A stretch of 64,000 nt of DNA from JABWAJ01 sp038323375 (lineage in GTDB: Bacteria; Bacteroidota; Bacteroidia; Chitinophagales; Saprospiraceae): assembly GCA_038323375.1 (NCBI GenBank), contig JBBQGV010000005.1, positions 1 to 64,000 of the forward strand, written 5' to 3'. Under the pieces are notes generated by a model. The model worked only from the letters and a program-made list of their open reading frames with translations, had not been told where the DNA came from and made no database searches. Shown piece by piece: positions 7,489 through 15,774 of the stretch. Every line of letters starts with the position of its first letter. The first letter of the stretch is position 1. The position numbers were made by a program, and so were the translations under genes.

Positions 7489-9024
7489 ATGCGCGAAAAA
7501 GCGGTACTCATCGTCACAATTTTTATTGCAGGACTTTGCTCGATTATTTACGAATTGCTCATCAGCACCACTTCGAGCTATTTTCTGGGCGACAGCATTC
7601 GCCAGTTTTCCATCACTATTGGCTTATACATGGCAGCGATGGGTGTCGGTTCTTACCTTTCCCGACTATTCGATCATAAACTCCTGTGGCGCTTCATCGA
7701 AACGGAAATCCTGCTGGGTTTTGTAGGCGGCATCAGTGTTCCGTTGCTGTATGTGGCTTTCATCCATACCGGCTTCGCCGGGTTCAACAGTATCATGATC
7801 GGCTTGATTTTGCTCATCGGCCTGCTCACCGGCTTGGAAGTGCCTTTTCTGACCCAGCTCATGAAAGAATACTACCCGCTTGGCGTCAATTTGTCCAACG
7901 TGCTGTCGCTCGACTACCTCGGCGCGCTTATAGCAACCCTTCTTTTTCCGTTTTTTCTACTGCCCTGGTTCGGGGTTTTTGTGTCTTCCGTGGTTTTCGG
8001 CAGCATCAATATTTTCCTCGCTTTCATCAATTTATGGCATTTTGGCCCCCAAATTCCTGCTTTGCGCAAACGGGTCTACTGGGTCGCTTCCGGGGCCGTA
8101 TTTTTTCTGTTTGTCTGCTTGCTGGGCGGATCAAATTACCTGCTGACGGAGTGGAACGACCGGCTTTACAAAGACCGCATCATTTTTGTCAAAACCACCC
8201 CATATCAAACGCTGGTGCTCACCCAAGGCGGGGGCGATCTGCGGCTGTACATTGACCGCGTTATCCAATTTTCTTCAGTGGATGAGTACCGCTACCACGA
8301 AAGTCTGGTACACCCGGCGATGAGCCTGGCACCATACCGGAAACAGGTATTGATCCTCGGCGGCGGTGAAGGGCTGGCTGCCCGCGAAGCCCTCAAATAT
8401 CCCGATGTGGAAGGCATCACCATCGTAGACATTGACCCGGAGGTCTTCCGGATTGCCCGCGAAACGCCCCAGCTCCGGGAACTGAACGGCGGCAGCCTCG
8501 ACCACCCCAAAGTGACGCTGGCACCGAAAGACGCATTCGTTTTCCTGCAAAATACGGCGCAATTGTTCGACCTCATCATCGCCGATTTGCCCGACCCTTC
8601 CAACGACGGACTGTCCCGGCTCTACAGCAGCGAATTTTTCAAACTCATCCGCAGCCGCCTGACGCCCAACGGCGTTTTTGCCACACAAGCCACCAGTCCT
8701 TTCCACACCCGCGATGCATTCTGGTGCATCGAGGCTTCCATCCGTGCCGGCGGTTTTGCGCATACGTTGCCTTACCACGCCTATGTGCCGTCTTTTGGCG
8801 ACTGGGGCTTCATTGCCGCCGCCAATTTTCCGCTTGAGGCTCGGCAGGCCAGCATTGCGGTGCCTTCCAAATTTCTTAACCCGGCCACCCTCCCAAAAAT
8901 GTTCCTTTTTGAACCAGACCTACTGGCCGTAGATTCCCTTCGCCCCAATTCTTTGGATCGTCCTGCCCTACTTGAATATTACCTCAAAGCCTGGCAACGC
9001 TGGAGCCGGGAGGAGTTGAAGTAG
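7489..9024 (+). CDS. Membrane-bound spermidine synthase-like aminopropyltransferase
   Basis: A 511-residue two-part protein. Residues 1-220 hold about seven hydrophobic helices, beginning MREKAVLIVTIFIAGLCSII. The rest is a polyamine aminopropyltransferase: YRYHESLVHPAMSLAP, the AdoMet-binding VLILGGGEGLAAREALKY, VDIDPEVF and IIADLPDPSND. Canonical SpeE enzymes lack the membrane half. The ATG at 7489 starts the first helix; upstream codons are not family-like. Together with speD it could complete a spermidine pathway at the membrane. It may instead act on an unknown acceptor, as other membrane SpeE paralogues might. Confidence 0.88.
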   Translation: MREKAVLIVTIFIAGLCSIIYELLISTTSSYFLGDSIRQFSITIGLYMAAMGVGSYLSRLFDHKLLWRFIETEILLGFVGGISVPLLYVAFIHTGFAGFNSIMIGLILLIGLLTGLEVPFLTQLMKEYYPLGVNLSNVLSLDYLGALIATLLFPFFLLPWFGVFVSSVVFGSINIFLAFINLWHFGPQIPALRKRVYWVASGAVFFLFVCLLGGSNYLLTEWNDRLYKDRIIFVKTTPYQTLVLTQGGGDLRLYIDRVIQFSSVDEYRYHESLVHPAMSLAPYRKQVLILGGGEGLAAREALKYPDVEGITIVDIDPEVFRIARETPQLRELNGGSLDHPKVTLAPKDAFVFLQNTAQLFDLIIADLPDPSNDGLSRLYSSEFFKLIRSRLTPNGVFATQATSPFHTRDAFWCIEASIRAGGFAHTLPYHAYVPSFGDWGFIAAANFPLEARQASIAVPSKFLNPATLPKMFLFEPDLLAVDSLRPNSLDRPALLEYYLKAWQRWSREELK

Positions 9025-9064
9025 TGGTCGCCATCTTCAGGGGGCAGATCCTCAGAGCGGGAGA

Positions 9065-9166
9065 CCATATTGGGGTGTCGAAGTTTTTCAGGTTACGGAA
9101 ATTGATGACAATGCCGAGGTCGTGCAAAAATTGCAGCAATCCGTGCTGACTGAATGCCCGATCCAC
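9065..9166 (-). pseudogene. Possible remnant of a Roco/COR-type protein
   Basis: Within the 305-base gap 9025-9329, the minus strand encodes HGLLQFLHDLGIVINFRN followed by FDTPIW. This closely resembles the COR-domain consensus in which a helix LLxFLHDLGIVLxF is followed by a strand leading to a buried Trp. Family likeness ends beyond this stretch on both sides, with no start, no GTPase motifs and no leucine-rich repeats nearby. It is probably a decayed fragment. The match is short and could be chance. Confidence 0.35.
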
Positions 9167-9270
9167 GCTGTTTTCTGGACAAATTCGCTTGTATTCCGTC
9201 GCAGCTCAGCGCTACTTGGGGAGGATAGCTGAAAGCTGGTTTATTCCGAAACATCAAAGAAGTATTTTTA

Positions 9271-9298
9271 AAAAATGCTCTTTTCAAAAAGCATTTTT
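9271..9298. repeat. Inverted repeat AAAAATGCT/AGCATTTTT
   Basis: Arms 9271-9279 and 9290-9298 are perfect reverse complements around a 10-base loop. It lies just upstream of the -7 element TATATTTG at 9302-9309, where the -33 box of the ATPase promoter would be, so it could be an operator. It could also be a remnant terminator. Confidence 0.5.
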
Positions 9299-9301
9299 AG
9301 T

Positions 9302-9309
9302 TATATTTG
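9302..9309 (+). promoter_or_regulatory. TATATTTG -7 element of the DUF4143 ATPase gene
   Basis: This matches TAnnTTTG, 21 bases before the ATG at 9330. The -33 region is only TTTC/TTTT and overlaps the inverted repeat at 9271-9298. Confidence 0.5.
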
Positions 9310-9329
9310 CTTTATAGAAAAAGCAAATT

Positions 9330-10523
9330 ATGGAAAACTTGTTATCCCGTTCTGCACAGATGGTTGCCCGTACTCCTTTGACTTTTAGGCGTTATTTAGC
9401 AAGTGAAATCCGATGGGATTGGAGGCTTAACGGCATTCGGGGAGCGCGCGGAACCGGCAAAACAATCTTATTACTCCAGCAGATCAAAGCTGTACACGGT
9501 CCGGCGGGCAAAGCTGTTTATCTTTCTTTGGACGATTTATACTTTTCAGCGTATGCCCTTTTCCCTTTGATAGAAACCCTGCGCGCTCGTGGGATGACCC
9601 ATTTTTTTTTTGACGAAGTGCACAAATATCCCAACTGGGCTAAGGAAGTAAAAAACTTATATGACAATTTCCCTGATATTTTTATCACCTTCACAGGCTC
9701 GTCTGTTATCGAACTCAATAAACTCGATGTTGATCTTAGCCGCCGCGCTTTGTTGTACGATCTTCAGGGGCTTTCTTTCCGGGAATACTTGCTGCTGGTC
9801 AATGTTGCAACCTTGCCTGTGCTATCCCTTGATGATCTGATACAACAACATACCCATATTGCTTTGGATTTGAGTCCCGGTTTTCACCCATTGGAACATT
9901 TCCAAAGTTATTTAGAGATCGGCTACTACCCTTTTTTTGTAGAAAATCGCGACATCTTTCAACAAAGATTATCCCAAACGGTGCAATTGGTGGTTGAAAC
10001 CGATCTTAGTTTCATTGAGGGCATCAACATCCGGCAAACGCGCAAAATCCTGCAACTACTTTATATCATTACAACCTCCGTTCCTTTCAAACCCAATATT
10101 GCTAAATTAGCAGAGCGAATTGGTATTGAGCGCAATACCTTATTGAAATACCTGCATTTTTTGGAAAAAGCCGCTATTCTTAAATTTTTGGACGCAGCGG
10201 GTAAAGGCATTAGCCTGCTACAAAAACCTAACAAAATCTACCTCAATAATACCAATCTGATGTTTGCCCTTGCACCCGGCCATCCAGACATCGGCACGCT
10301 TCGGGAAACTTTTTTCTTCAACCAGACTTCCCAACGCTATCCGGTTCATCTAAGCCCTGAAAGTGATTTTTTGGTAGATGGCCAATTTACATTCGAGGTG
10401 GGCGGAAAAAACAAAAAAGCAACGCAAATTAAAGGTTTATCCAATGCTTTTCTTGCTGCCGATCAAATCGAAACCGGGGCTGGCAATCAAATCCCCCTGT
10501 GGCTGTTCGGATTGTTATATTGA
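9330..10523 (+). CDS. AAA_14/DUF4143 family ATPase
   Basis: A 397-residue protein of the AAA_14 plus DUF4143 class. Walker A is GARGTGKT (38-45) and Walker B is THFFFDEVHKYPNW. The sensor-like TFTGSSVIELN and the region SRRALLYDLQGLSFREYL are typical. The C-terminal DUF4143 part contains a winged-helix-like segment (AKLAERIGIERNTLLKYLHFLE) and ends in a restriction-endonuclease-like strand pattern (FEVGGKNKKATQI). Cellular role is unknown for the family; members are common in accessory DNA of archaea and Bacteroidota. It stands alone, with its own promoter and lower GC than its neighbours, which suggests acquisition. Confidence 0.88.
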   Translation: MENLLSRSAQMVARTPLTFRRYLASEIRWDWRLNGIRGARGTGKTILLLQQIKAVHGPAGKAVYLSLDDLYFSAYALFPLIETLRARGMTHFFFDEVHKYPNWAKEVKNLYDNFPDIFITFTGSSVIELNKLDVDLSRRALLYDLQGLSFREYLLLVNVATLPVLSLDDLIQQHTHIALDLSPGFHPLEHFQSYLEIGYYPFFVENRDIFQQRLSQTVQLVVETDLSFIEGINIRQTRKILQLLYIITTSVPFKPNIAKLAERIGIERNTLLKYLHFLEKAAILKFLDAAGKGISLLQKPNKIYLNNTNLMFALAPGHPDIGTLRETFFFNQTSQRYPVHLSPESDFLVDGQFTFEVGGKNKKATQIKGLSNAFLAADQIETGAGNQIPLWLFGLLY

Positions 10524-10547
10524 GCCACGTTTTCCAAAATCCTCCCT

Positions 10548-10555
10548 ACATTTGA
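10548..10555 (+). promoter_or_regulatory. TACATTTG -7 element of the oxidoreductase gene
   Basis: This matches the -7 consensus 21 bases before the ATG at 10577. No good -33 TTTG is present. Confidence 0.45.
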
Positions 10556-10576
10556 ATCCAACCTAACATCCACACC

Positions 10577-12031
10577 ATGCAACAAAAAAAGACGAGTACA
10601 AGAAGAAACTTTCTCAAAACCGGGGCCATTGTCGCCGGCGGATTTTTCATTGTGCCGAGGCACGTTTTGGGCCGTGGCTATACCGCGCCAAGCGATAAAC
10701 TCAACGTGGCGGCCATCGGCGCAGGCGGCAAAGGCACCAGCGACATCGCCAACGCCTGGAACAACGGCGCCAACAACGTTGTGGCACTTTGTGATGTGGA
10801 CCGGGCGCAATGCAAAGCAAGTCTGGAAAAATTTCCCAACGCAAAATTTTACACCGACTTCCGGGTCATGCTGGAGGAAATGAAGGGAACCATTGACGCG
10901 GTGACCATCTCCACCCCCGATCACCAGCACGCGATTGCCGCCATGATGGCCATGCAACTCGGCAAACACGTCTACGTGCAAAAGCCGCTTACCCACGACA
11001 TCGCCGAAGCGCGGATGCTGACCGAAGCCGCGAATAGATACAAATTGGTGACCCAGATGGGCAACCAGGGCGCTTCCAATCCCACGCAAAAAGTGATGAT
11101 GGACTGGTTGGATCAGGGCCTTATCGGAAAAGTCAACGACGTCCACATCTGGACGAACCGCCCCGTCTGGCCACAAGGCATCCCGGCACCTTCCGGCAAA
11201 CCGAAGCGCATCAAATCCATGAGCGCCGCCGATTGGGATCTTTGGGTCGGCACAGCGCCCTGGGTGGATTACCACCCGCTTTACCACCCCTTCAAATGGC
11301 GGGGTTGGTGGGAATTTGGCACCGGCGCTTTGGGCGATATGGGTTGCCACCTGATTGATCCTGCTTTCCGGGTGCTGGGGCTGGGTTATCCTACCGAAGT
11401 GGAATGCAGCGTAGGCCAGGTTTTTATTAAAGACTGGACGCCCGAATACATTCCGGAAGGCTGCCCCCCATCTTCAAATGTGCAGTTAAAATTCCCGGCA
11501 ACGGCCCGCAACGCATCGGAAGTGACCATGCATTGGACCGATGGCGGCATCCGGCCATTCCACCCCGAGTGGATTCCAGCCAGCGAACCTTTGGCAGAAG
11601 CCGATAGCAGCAACGGCGTGATCATGATTGGCGAAAAAGGCGTCATGACCTGTGGCACGTACGGCAACGATCCGAAAATTTCCCTCAAAACCGGCGAAAA
11701 AATTAACATGCCGGCGCTGGAAAAGAACCCGTTGCCCGAACACGGCCACAACGCCGCCTGGACGGAAGCCTGCAAAGCCGGGTACGGCAGCGCGCAGCAC
11801 CAGGCTCTGACCTCCTCTTTCGACTACGCCGGGCCGCTCACGGAAACCGTGCTGATGGGCAACCTCGCCATTCGCAGCTACAATTTGCGCAAAGCAAACA
11901 ACAAAAACGGATTTGACTACTACGGCCGTAAAAGGCTGCTTTGGGACGGCAAAAACATGAAAATTACCAATTTTGATGAGGCCAACCAGTTTGTTTCCCG
12001 GAACTATCGGGAAGGTTGGAAGTTGGGGTAA
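10577..12031 (+). CDS. Tat-exported Gfo/Idh/MocA family oxidoreductase
   Basis: A 484-residue NAD(P)-dependent oxidoreductase with a twin-arginine signal (STRRNFLKTGAIVAGGFF), so it is probably exported folded with its cofactor. The Rossmann motif is AAIGAGGKGTSDIANAW, followed by VALCDVD, TISTPDHQHA and the catalytic-type HVYVQKPLTHDIAEA. The C-terminal domain has GTGALGDMGCHLIDP. Large Bacteroidota families of this type act on sugars or sugar acids, but the substrate here cannot be read from sequence. It is monocistronic. Confidence 0.92.
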   Translation: MQQKKTSTRRNFLKTGAIVAGGFFIVPRHVLGRGYTAPSDKLNVAAIGAGGKGTSDIANAWNNGANNVVALCDVDRAQCKASLEKFPNAKFYTDFRVMLEEMKGTIDAVTISTPDHQHAIAAMMAMQLGKHVYVQKPLTHDIAEARMLTEAANRYKLVTQMGNQGASNPTQKVMMDWLDQGLIGKVNDVHIWTNRPVWPQGIPAPSGKPKRIKSMSAADWDLWVGTAPWVDYHPLYHPFKWRGWWEFGTGALGDMGCHLIDPAFRVLGLGYPTEVECSVGQVFIKDWTPEYIPEGCPPSSNVQLKFPATARNASEVTMHWTDGGIRPFHPEWIPASEPLAEADSSNGVIMIGEKGVMTCGTYGNDPKISLKTGEKINMPALEKNPLPEHGHNAAWTEACKAGYGSAQHQALTSSFDYAGPLTETVLMGNLAIRSYNLRKANNKNGFDYYGRKRLLWDGKNMKITNFDEANQFVSRNYREGWKLG

Positions 12032-12281
12032 ACAGACTGTATCATGCCTGCTCTTTTCTCGCAACCCGGAAGAACAGGCTCGCCAATTAGACAATGGGGG
12101 TTCAGCAACCTGTTCCCCCGGCCAGCGGAGGAGGCAGCGAAGGCCACTCAGACGGAGGGAGTACCTTGCCCGTTGCCATCAGCCGGGTTTATTTTGCCAA
12201 AGTGGCCTGGGTATTTGGAAAATAAGGGACAAAAATAAAACAAAAATAAAGTCTTATTTAAAACAATCTGTATAATTATTT
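12032..12281. other. Intergenic stretch with no recognised element
   Basis: The first 200 bases are G+C-rich (12060-12200) and turn A+T-rich near 12220. Short open frames exist in two phases but have no family likeness or promoter. I considered a riboswitch and found no conserved core. Confidence 0.4.
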
Positions 12282-12344
12282 TAGCTTTGCCGCAAACTCA
12301 GGGAGTTGTGCAATAAAGGGTTAATTCCCTTTTTATACAACCCT
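12282..12344 (+). promoter_or_regulatory. Promoter -7 element and leader hairpin of the MFS gene
   Basis: TAGCTTTG at 12282-12289 fits the -7 consensus. The transcribed leader then holds an imperfect hairpin at 12300-12344: AGGG pairs with CCCT and TTGT with ACAA on the outside, AAAGGG with CCCTTT around the TTAATT loop. It ends 14 bases before the ATG at 12359, so it could affect translation or act as an attenuator. Confidence 0.45.
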
Positions 12345-12358
12345 AAAAACGCCTCAAC

Positions 12359-13582
12359 ATGTCCCAAGCACGCGGCAATGCCTTGATGTTCATTTTCATC
12401 ACCATCTTGATAGACGTTATCGGCATCGGCATCATCATTCCGGTACTCCCGAAACTGATTACCGAACTGACCGGCGGCGGCATGAGCGAAGCGGCGCGCT
12501 ATGGGGGGTGGCTGATGTTTGCATACGCCACCATGCAGTTCATTTTTGCCCCGATTATCGGTGGCCTTAGCGACTGGTATGGGCGCAGGCCGGTTTTGTT
12601 GCTTTCCCTGTTTGGATTGGGATTGGACTATTTGTTCCTGGCTTTTGCGCCAAGCATCGGGTGGTTATTCATCGGGCGCTTGCTGGCGGGCATCTCAGGG
12701 GCCAGTTTCACGACTGCCAGCGCTTACATTGCGGACGTAAGCCCGCCGGAAAAACGCGCACAAAATTTCGGACTGATCGGGGCCGCCTTCGGGTTGGGGT
12801 TCATTATAGGCCCTGTATTAGGCGGGGTGTTGGGCCAATTCGGTTCGCGGGTGCCGTTTATTGCTTCGGCGGTGCTGGCTCTGCTCAACTGGCTTTATGG
12901 CTATTTTATCCTGCCGGAGTCGCTCTCAAAGGACCACCGCCGGGCGTTCGACTGGAAACGCGCCAACCCCGTGGGCAGTTTATTACAAATGCGCCGCTAC
13001 CCCGTCATCATCGGCCTAATCGGCAGTATGCTTTGTCTGTATATCGCTGCGCATGCTTCGCAGAGTACGTGGTCCTATTATACCATGGAAAAATTTGGGT
13101 GGAACGAAAAATGGGTGGGCTACTCCTTAGGTTTTGTTGGCCTCACTATCGGTCTGGTACAGGGGCTATTGACGCGCATCATCATCCCAAAAATTGGCGC
13201 TGTGCGTTCGGTTTTCATTGGACTTAGTATTTCTGCCACCGGCTATATGTGTTTTGCTTTAGCCACCCAAGGCTGGATGATGTTTGCTTTAATGGTTCCT
13301 TTCGCCTTGGGCGGCATTGCGGGACCATCATTGCAGGGCATTATTTCCGGACAGGTTTCCCCAAGCGAGCAGGGGGAATTGCAAGGTGCGCTCACTGGCC
13401 TCATCAGCGCCACTTCCATTGTAGGGCCGCTCCTGATGACAAATCTTTTTTCCTGGTTCACCGCTAAAGAAGCGCCTGTTTATTTTCCCGGAGCGCCCTT
13501 TATGATGGGGGCTCTGCTGACGGCACTGGGCATCATTATGGCTATCCGCCCGCTGAGAAAATACGGCGCTATAGGCAAGTAA
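12359..13582 (+). CDS. TetA-type MFS transporter
   Basis: A 407-residue 12-helix major facilitator of the Tet/DHA1 group. Motif A is GGLSDWYGRRPVLL after helix 2 and motif C-like GAAFGLGFIIGPVLGG lies in helix 5. An early DVIGIGIIIPVLP segment is typical of TetA-like drug:proton antiporters. Bacteroidota carry many such paralogues and resistance cannot be claimed. It has its own promoter with a structured leader. Confidence 0.9.
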   Translation: MSQARGNALMFIFITILIDVIGIGIIIPVLPKLITELTGGGMSEAARYGGWLMFAYATMQFIFAPIIGGLSDWYGRRPVLLLSLFGLGLDYLFLAFAPSIGWLFIGRLLAGISGASFTTASAYIADVSPPEKRAQNFGLIGAAFGLGFIIGPVLGGVLGQFGSRVPFIASAVLALLNWLYGYFILPESLSKDHRRAFDWKRANPVGSLLQMRRYPVIIGLIGSMLCLYIAAHASQSTWSYYTMEKFGWNEKWVGYSLGFVGLTIGLVQGLLTRIIIPKIGAVRSVFIGLSISATGYMCFALATQGWMMFALMVPFALGGIAGPSLQGIISGQVSPSEQGELQGALTGLISATSIVGPLLMTNLFSWFTAKEAPVYFPGAPFMMGALLTALGIIMAIRPLRKYGAIGK

Positions 13583-13648
13583 TGGCCTTCCTGACGATTT
13601 TTCCATCACTTTCAACAAAAGTTCAACGCGGATTACCCTTTGACAACC

Positions 13649-13656
13649 TATATTTG
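13649..13656 (+). promoter_or_regulatory. TATATTTG -7 element
   Basis: This matches the -7 consensus upstream of the gene starting at 13730. A canonical -33 box is missing, and the leader would be about 70 bases. Confidence 0.4.
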
Positions 13657-13729
13657 TAGGCTGAACATTATTTCGTTGCTTAATTCGTTATTTGTTCTCT
13701 TTCATCACCTGCGTAATCTGGTTATCATC

Positions 13730-14449
13730 ATGGATTTTCAACAATCCGGCATTGTGCTGGACAAAATCAATTCCCTCTACAAAAGCATTCAAGCTGGCGG
13801 TGGACAAATTGCCCCGATTGAACGCGACCTGATGCTGAGTTATATCCGGCAGTTGTACGATACGGCGTTAAACCCGGCAACCGGGTACACAACACCCGCG
13901 CCTGTGGTTCCGACAGCGCCAAAACCAGAAGAACCTCCTGTTGTCGTCGCACCTCAGCGCAAGCCGGCACCACCCAAAATCATCGAAATTTCCGATACCC
14001 TCAAAGACCTGGCTTCAACGCCGGCACCACCGCTGGTGAAACAAGCCCCACCACCTCCGCCTCCGCCAAAAGTGGAAGAACGCGCCCCACAACCGGAGCC
14101 ACAAGCACCACGCCATTCCGAACCCTATAAGGGCAAAGTCAGTTCTAAAGTAGAGGCGTTATTTTCCATGGAGCAAGCCCGCGAACTTTCTGAAAAATTG
14201 GGCGAACGTCCCGTTAACGATCTGACCAAAGCAATGGCCATCAACGACCGGCTGCTTTACCAGAATGACCTGTTCGGAAAAGACGCGGACGCTATGAACG
14301 AAACCCTGAAAGTGCTCAATAAGTATGAATCCTTTGATCAGGCCAGAAGCCTTTTGTTGAGTGTGGCGGAGCAGTATCACTGGGCGGATGAAGGGATCGT
14401 TGATGTAGCCAAAGGGTTTATTAAGCTGATTAGACGGCGGTACCATTAA
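13730..14449 (+). CDS. Conserved Bacteroidota protein with proline-rich linker
   Basis: A 239-residue cytoplasmic protein of unknown function. An N-terminal helical part (residues 1-50) is followed by a linker of about 100 residues dominated by Pro, Ala and Val with a run of seven prolines. The compact C-terminal domain (from about 145) contains AINDRLLYQNDLFG, LNKYESFDQARSLLL and QYHWADE. That domain is familiar from unannotated Bacteroidota proteins. The ATG at 13730 starts the helical part; 30 upstream codons read as non-coding. There is no signal peptide or membrane helix. Confidence 0.8.
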   Translation: MDFQQSGIVLDKINSLYKSIQAGGGQIAPIERDLMLSYIRQLYDTALNPATGYTTPAPVVPTAPKPEEPPVVVAPQRKPAPPKIIEISDTLKDLASTPAPPLVKQAPPPPPPPKVEERAPQPEPQAPRHSEPYKGKVSSKVEALFSMEQARELSEKLGERPVNDLTKAMAINDRLLYQNDLFGKDADAMNETLKVLNKYESFDQARSLLLSVAEQYHWADEGIVDVAKGFIKLIRRRYH

Positions 14450-14464
14450 ATTTTCAATAGTTCA

Positions 14465-14737
14465 ATGGAAAACTATCCTACAATAAAATACGTAGAACCC
14501 TTGAGTAATTATCGCCTGTTTCTTATATTTGACAATGGGGTTATAAAACTCTATTTTTTAAATAAAAGGTTGCAAACCCCTGCTTTCCAAGCATTAAAAA
14601 ATGAAAAACTGTTCAATAGCGTTCAGATTGGAAGTGGCGGTTACGGATTGATATGGAATGACGATCTCGATCTAAGCGAGTATGAACCCTGGACTAAAGG
14701 CGTCGAAATATCTTCAATCCATGCCCTTGCAGGCTAA
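14465..14737 (+). CDS. DUF2442 domain protein
   Basis: A 90-residue protein matching DUF2442: IKYVEPLSNYRLFLIFDNGVIKLYFL, then a variable loop, then FNSVQIGSGGYGLIWNDDLDLSEYEPW. The function is unknown; members are often encoded next to DUF4160 proteins in toxin-antitoxin-like pairs, but no DUF4160 gene is present here. It starts 15 bases after the proline-rich gene. Confidence 0.82.
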   Translation: MENYPTIKYVEPLSNYRLFLIFDNGVIKLYFLNKRLQTPAFQALKNEKLFNSVQIGSGGYGLIWNDDLDLSEYEPWTKGVEISSIHALAG

Positions 14738-14785
14738 CCTTAACGTATAAATCCTTACTTTAAGATCTGTGAATTTTACCTTTTT

Positions 14786-15760
14786 ATGAAAAAAATAGGC
14801 GTTTTTACTTCCGGCGGCGACTCTCCAGGCATGAATGCCTGCATCAGAGCAGTGGTTCGCACGGCGTTGTACTACGACATTGAAGTGGTAGGAATCAAGC
14901 GCGGCTATCAGGGATTAATTGATGATGAATTGGTAGAAATGAAATCCAATTCGGTCAGCAACATCATGCAATTGGGCGGTACCATTTTGCGGACAGCCAG
15001 AAGTGAAGATTTTATGACCGTGGAAGGTCGGAGAAAAGCCTACGAAAATTTAAAAAAATCGGGCATAGAAGGCGTCGTGGCCATTGGTGGCGACGGCACT
15101 TTCCGGGGTGCCTCCGTTTTTATGGAAGAATATCCCGATGTGCGTTTTGTGGGTTGTCCGGGCACGATTGACAACGACCTGTACGGCACTGATTTCACCA
15201 TTGGCTACGATACGGCCATCAACACGGCCATGTCGGCAATTGACAACATCAAGGATACCGCCAATGCGCACGACCGCCTCTTTTTTGTAGAGGTGATGGG
15301 GCGCGACGCCGGCTTTATTGCCCTGCGAGCCGGGATTTCTACCGGCGCGGAAGCCATCCTTATCCCGGAAAGCAAAACGAATATTGATTCGCTGATTGAA
15401 AAACTGAAAAAGGGCTACGAGAACAAAAAAACCTCCAGCATCGTAGTCGTAGCCGAAGGCGACGAAGCTGGCGGCGCTTTCAAAGTAGCGGAAGAAGTGA
15501 AACGACGTGGATTCAGCAACTACGAAATCAAAGTCTCCATTCTGGGGCACATACAACGCGGCGGACGCCCTACGGCAATAGAGCGGGTGCGGGCCAGCCA
15601 AATGGGTATGGCCGCGGTGGAAGCTTTGATGGACGAAAAAAAAGGGGTGATGATCGGCATCGTTCACAAAGATATTACGTATACCCCGTTTGACCACGCC
15701 ACCAAACACAATTTGGAACTCAACCCAATGCTAATGAAAATGGTTGAGATATTATCCTGA
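14786..15760 (+). CDS. pfkA: ATP-dependent 6-phosphofructokinase
   Basis: A 324-residue phosphofructokinase, the committed step of glycolysis. Motifs include SGGDSPGMNACIRAVV, GGDGTFRGA (nucleotide loop), the substrate/catalytic PGTIDNDLYGTD, the MGRDAGFIAL segment and LGHIQRGGRPTA near the end. Glycine at the second position of the GGDGT loop indicates the ATP-using rather than PPi-using type. The ORF is full length. The rhomboid gene follows after 14 bases, probably in the same transcript. Confidence 0.97.
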   Translation: MKKIGVFTSGGDSPGMNACIRAVVRTALYYDIEVVGIKRGYQGLIDDELVEMKSNSVSNIMQLGGTILRTARSEDFMTVEGRRKAYENLKKSGIEGVVAIGGDGTFRGASVFMEEYPDVRFVGCPGTIDNDLYGTDFTIGYDTAINTAMSAIDNIKDTANAHDRLFFVEVMGRDAGFIALRAGISTGAEAILIPESKTNIDSLIEKLKKGYENKKTSSIVVVAEGDEAGGAFKVAEEVKRRGFSNYEIKVSILGHIQRGGRPTAIERVRASQMGMAAVEALMDEKKGVMIGIVHKDITYTPFDHATKHNLELNPMLMKMVEILS

Positions 15761-15774
15761 CATCAACAAATGCT

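Noticed and set aside
10487..11350. 287-codon minus-strand open frame
   Set aside because: It is the antisense shadow of the Tat-exported oxidoreductase, rich in His and Gly without any domain pattern.
12032..12240. Cobalamin or other riboswitch before the MFS gene
   Set aside because: Some GCCACT-like words occur, but the conserved core and pairing order are absent, and the likely promoter lies downstream of this stretch.
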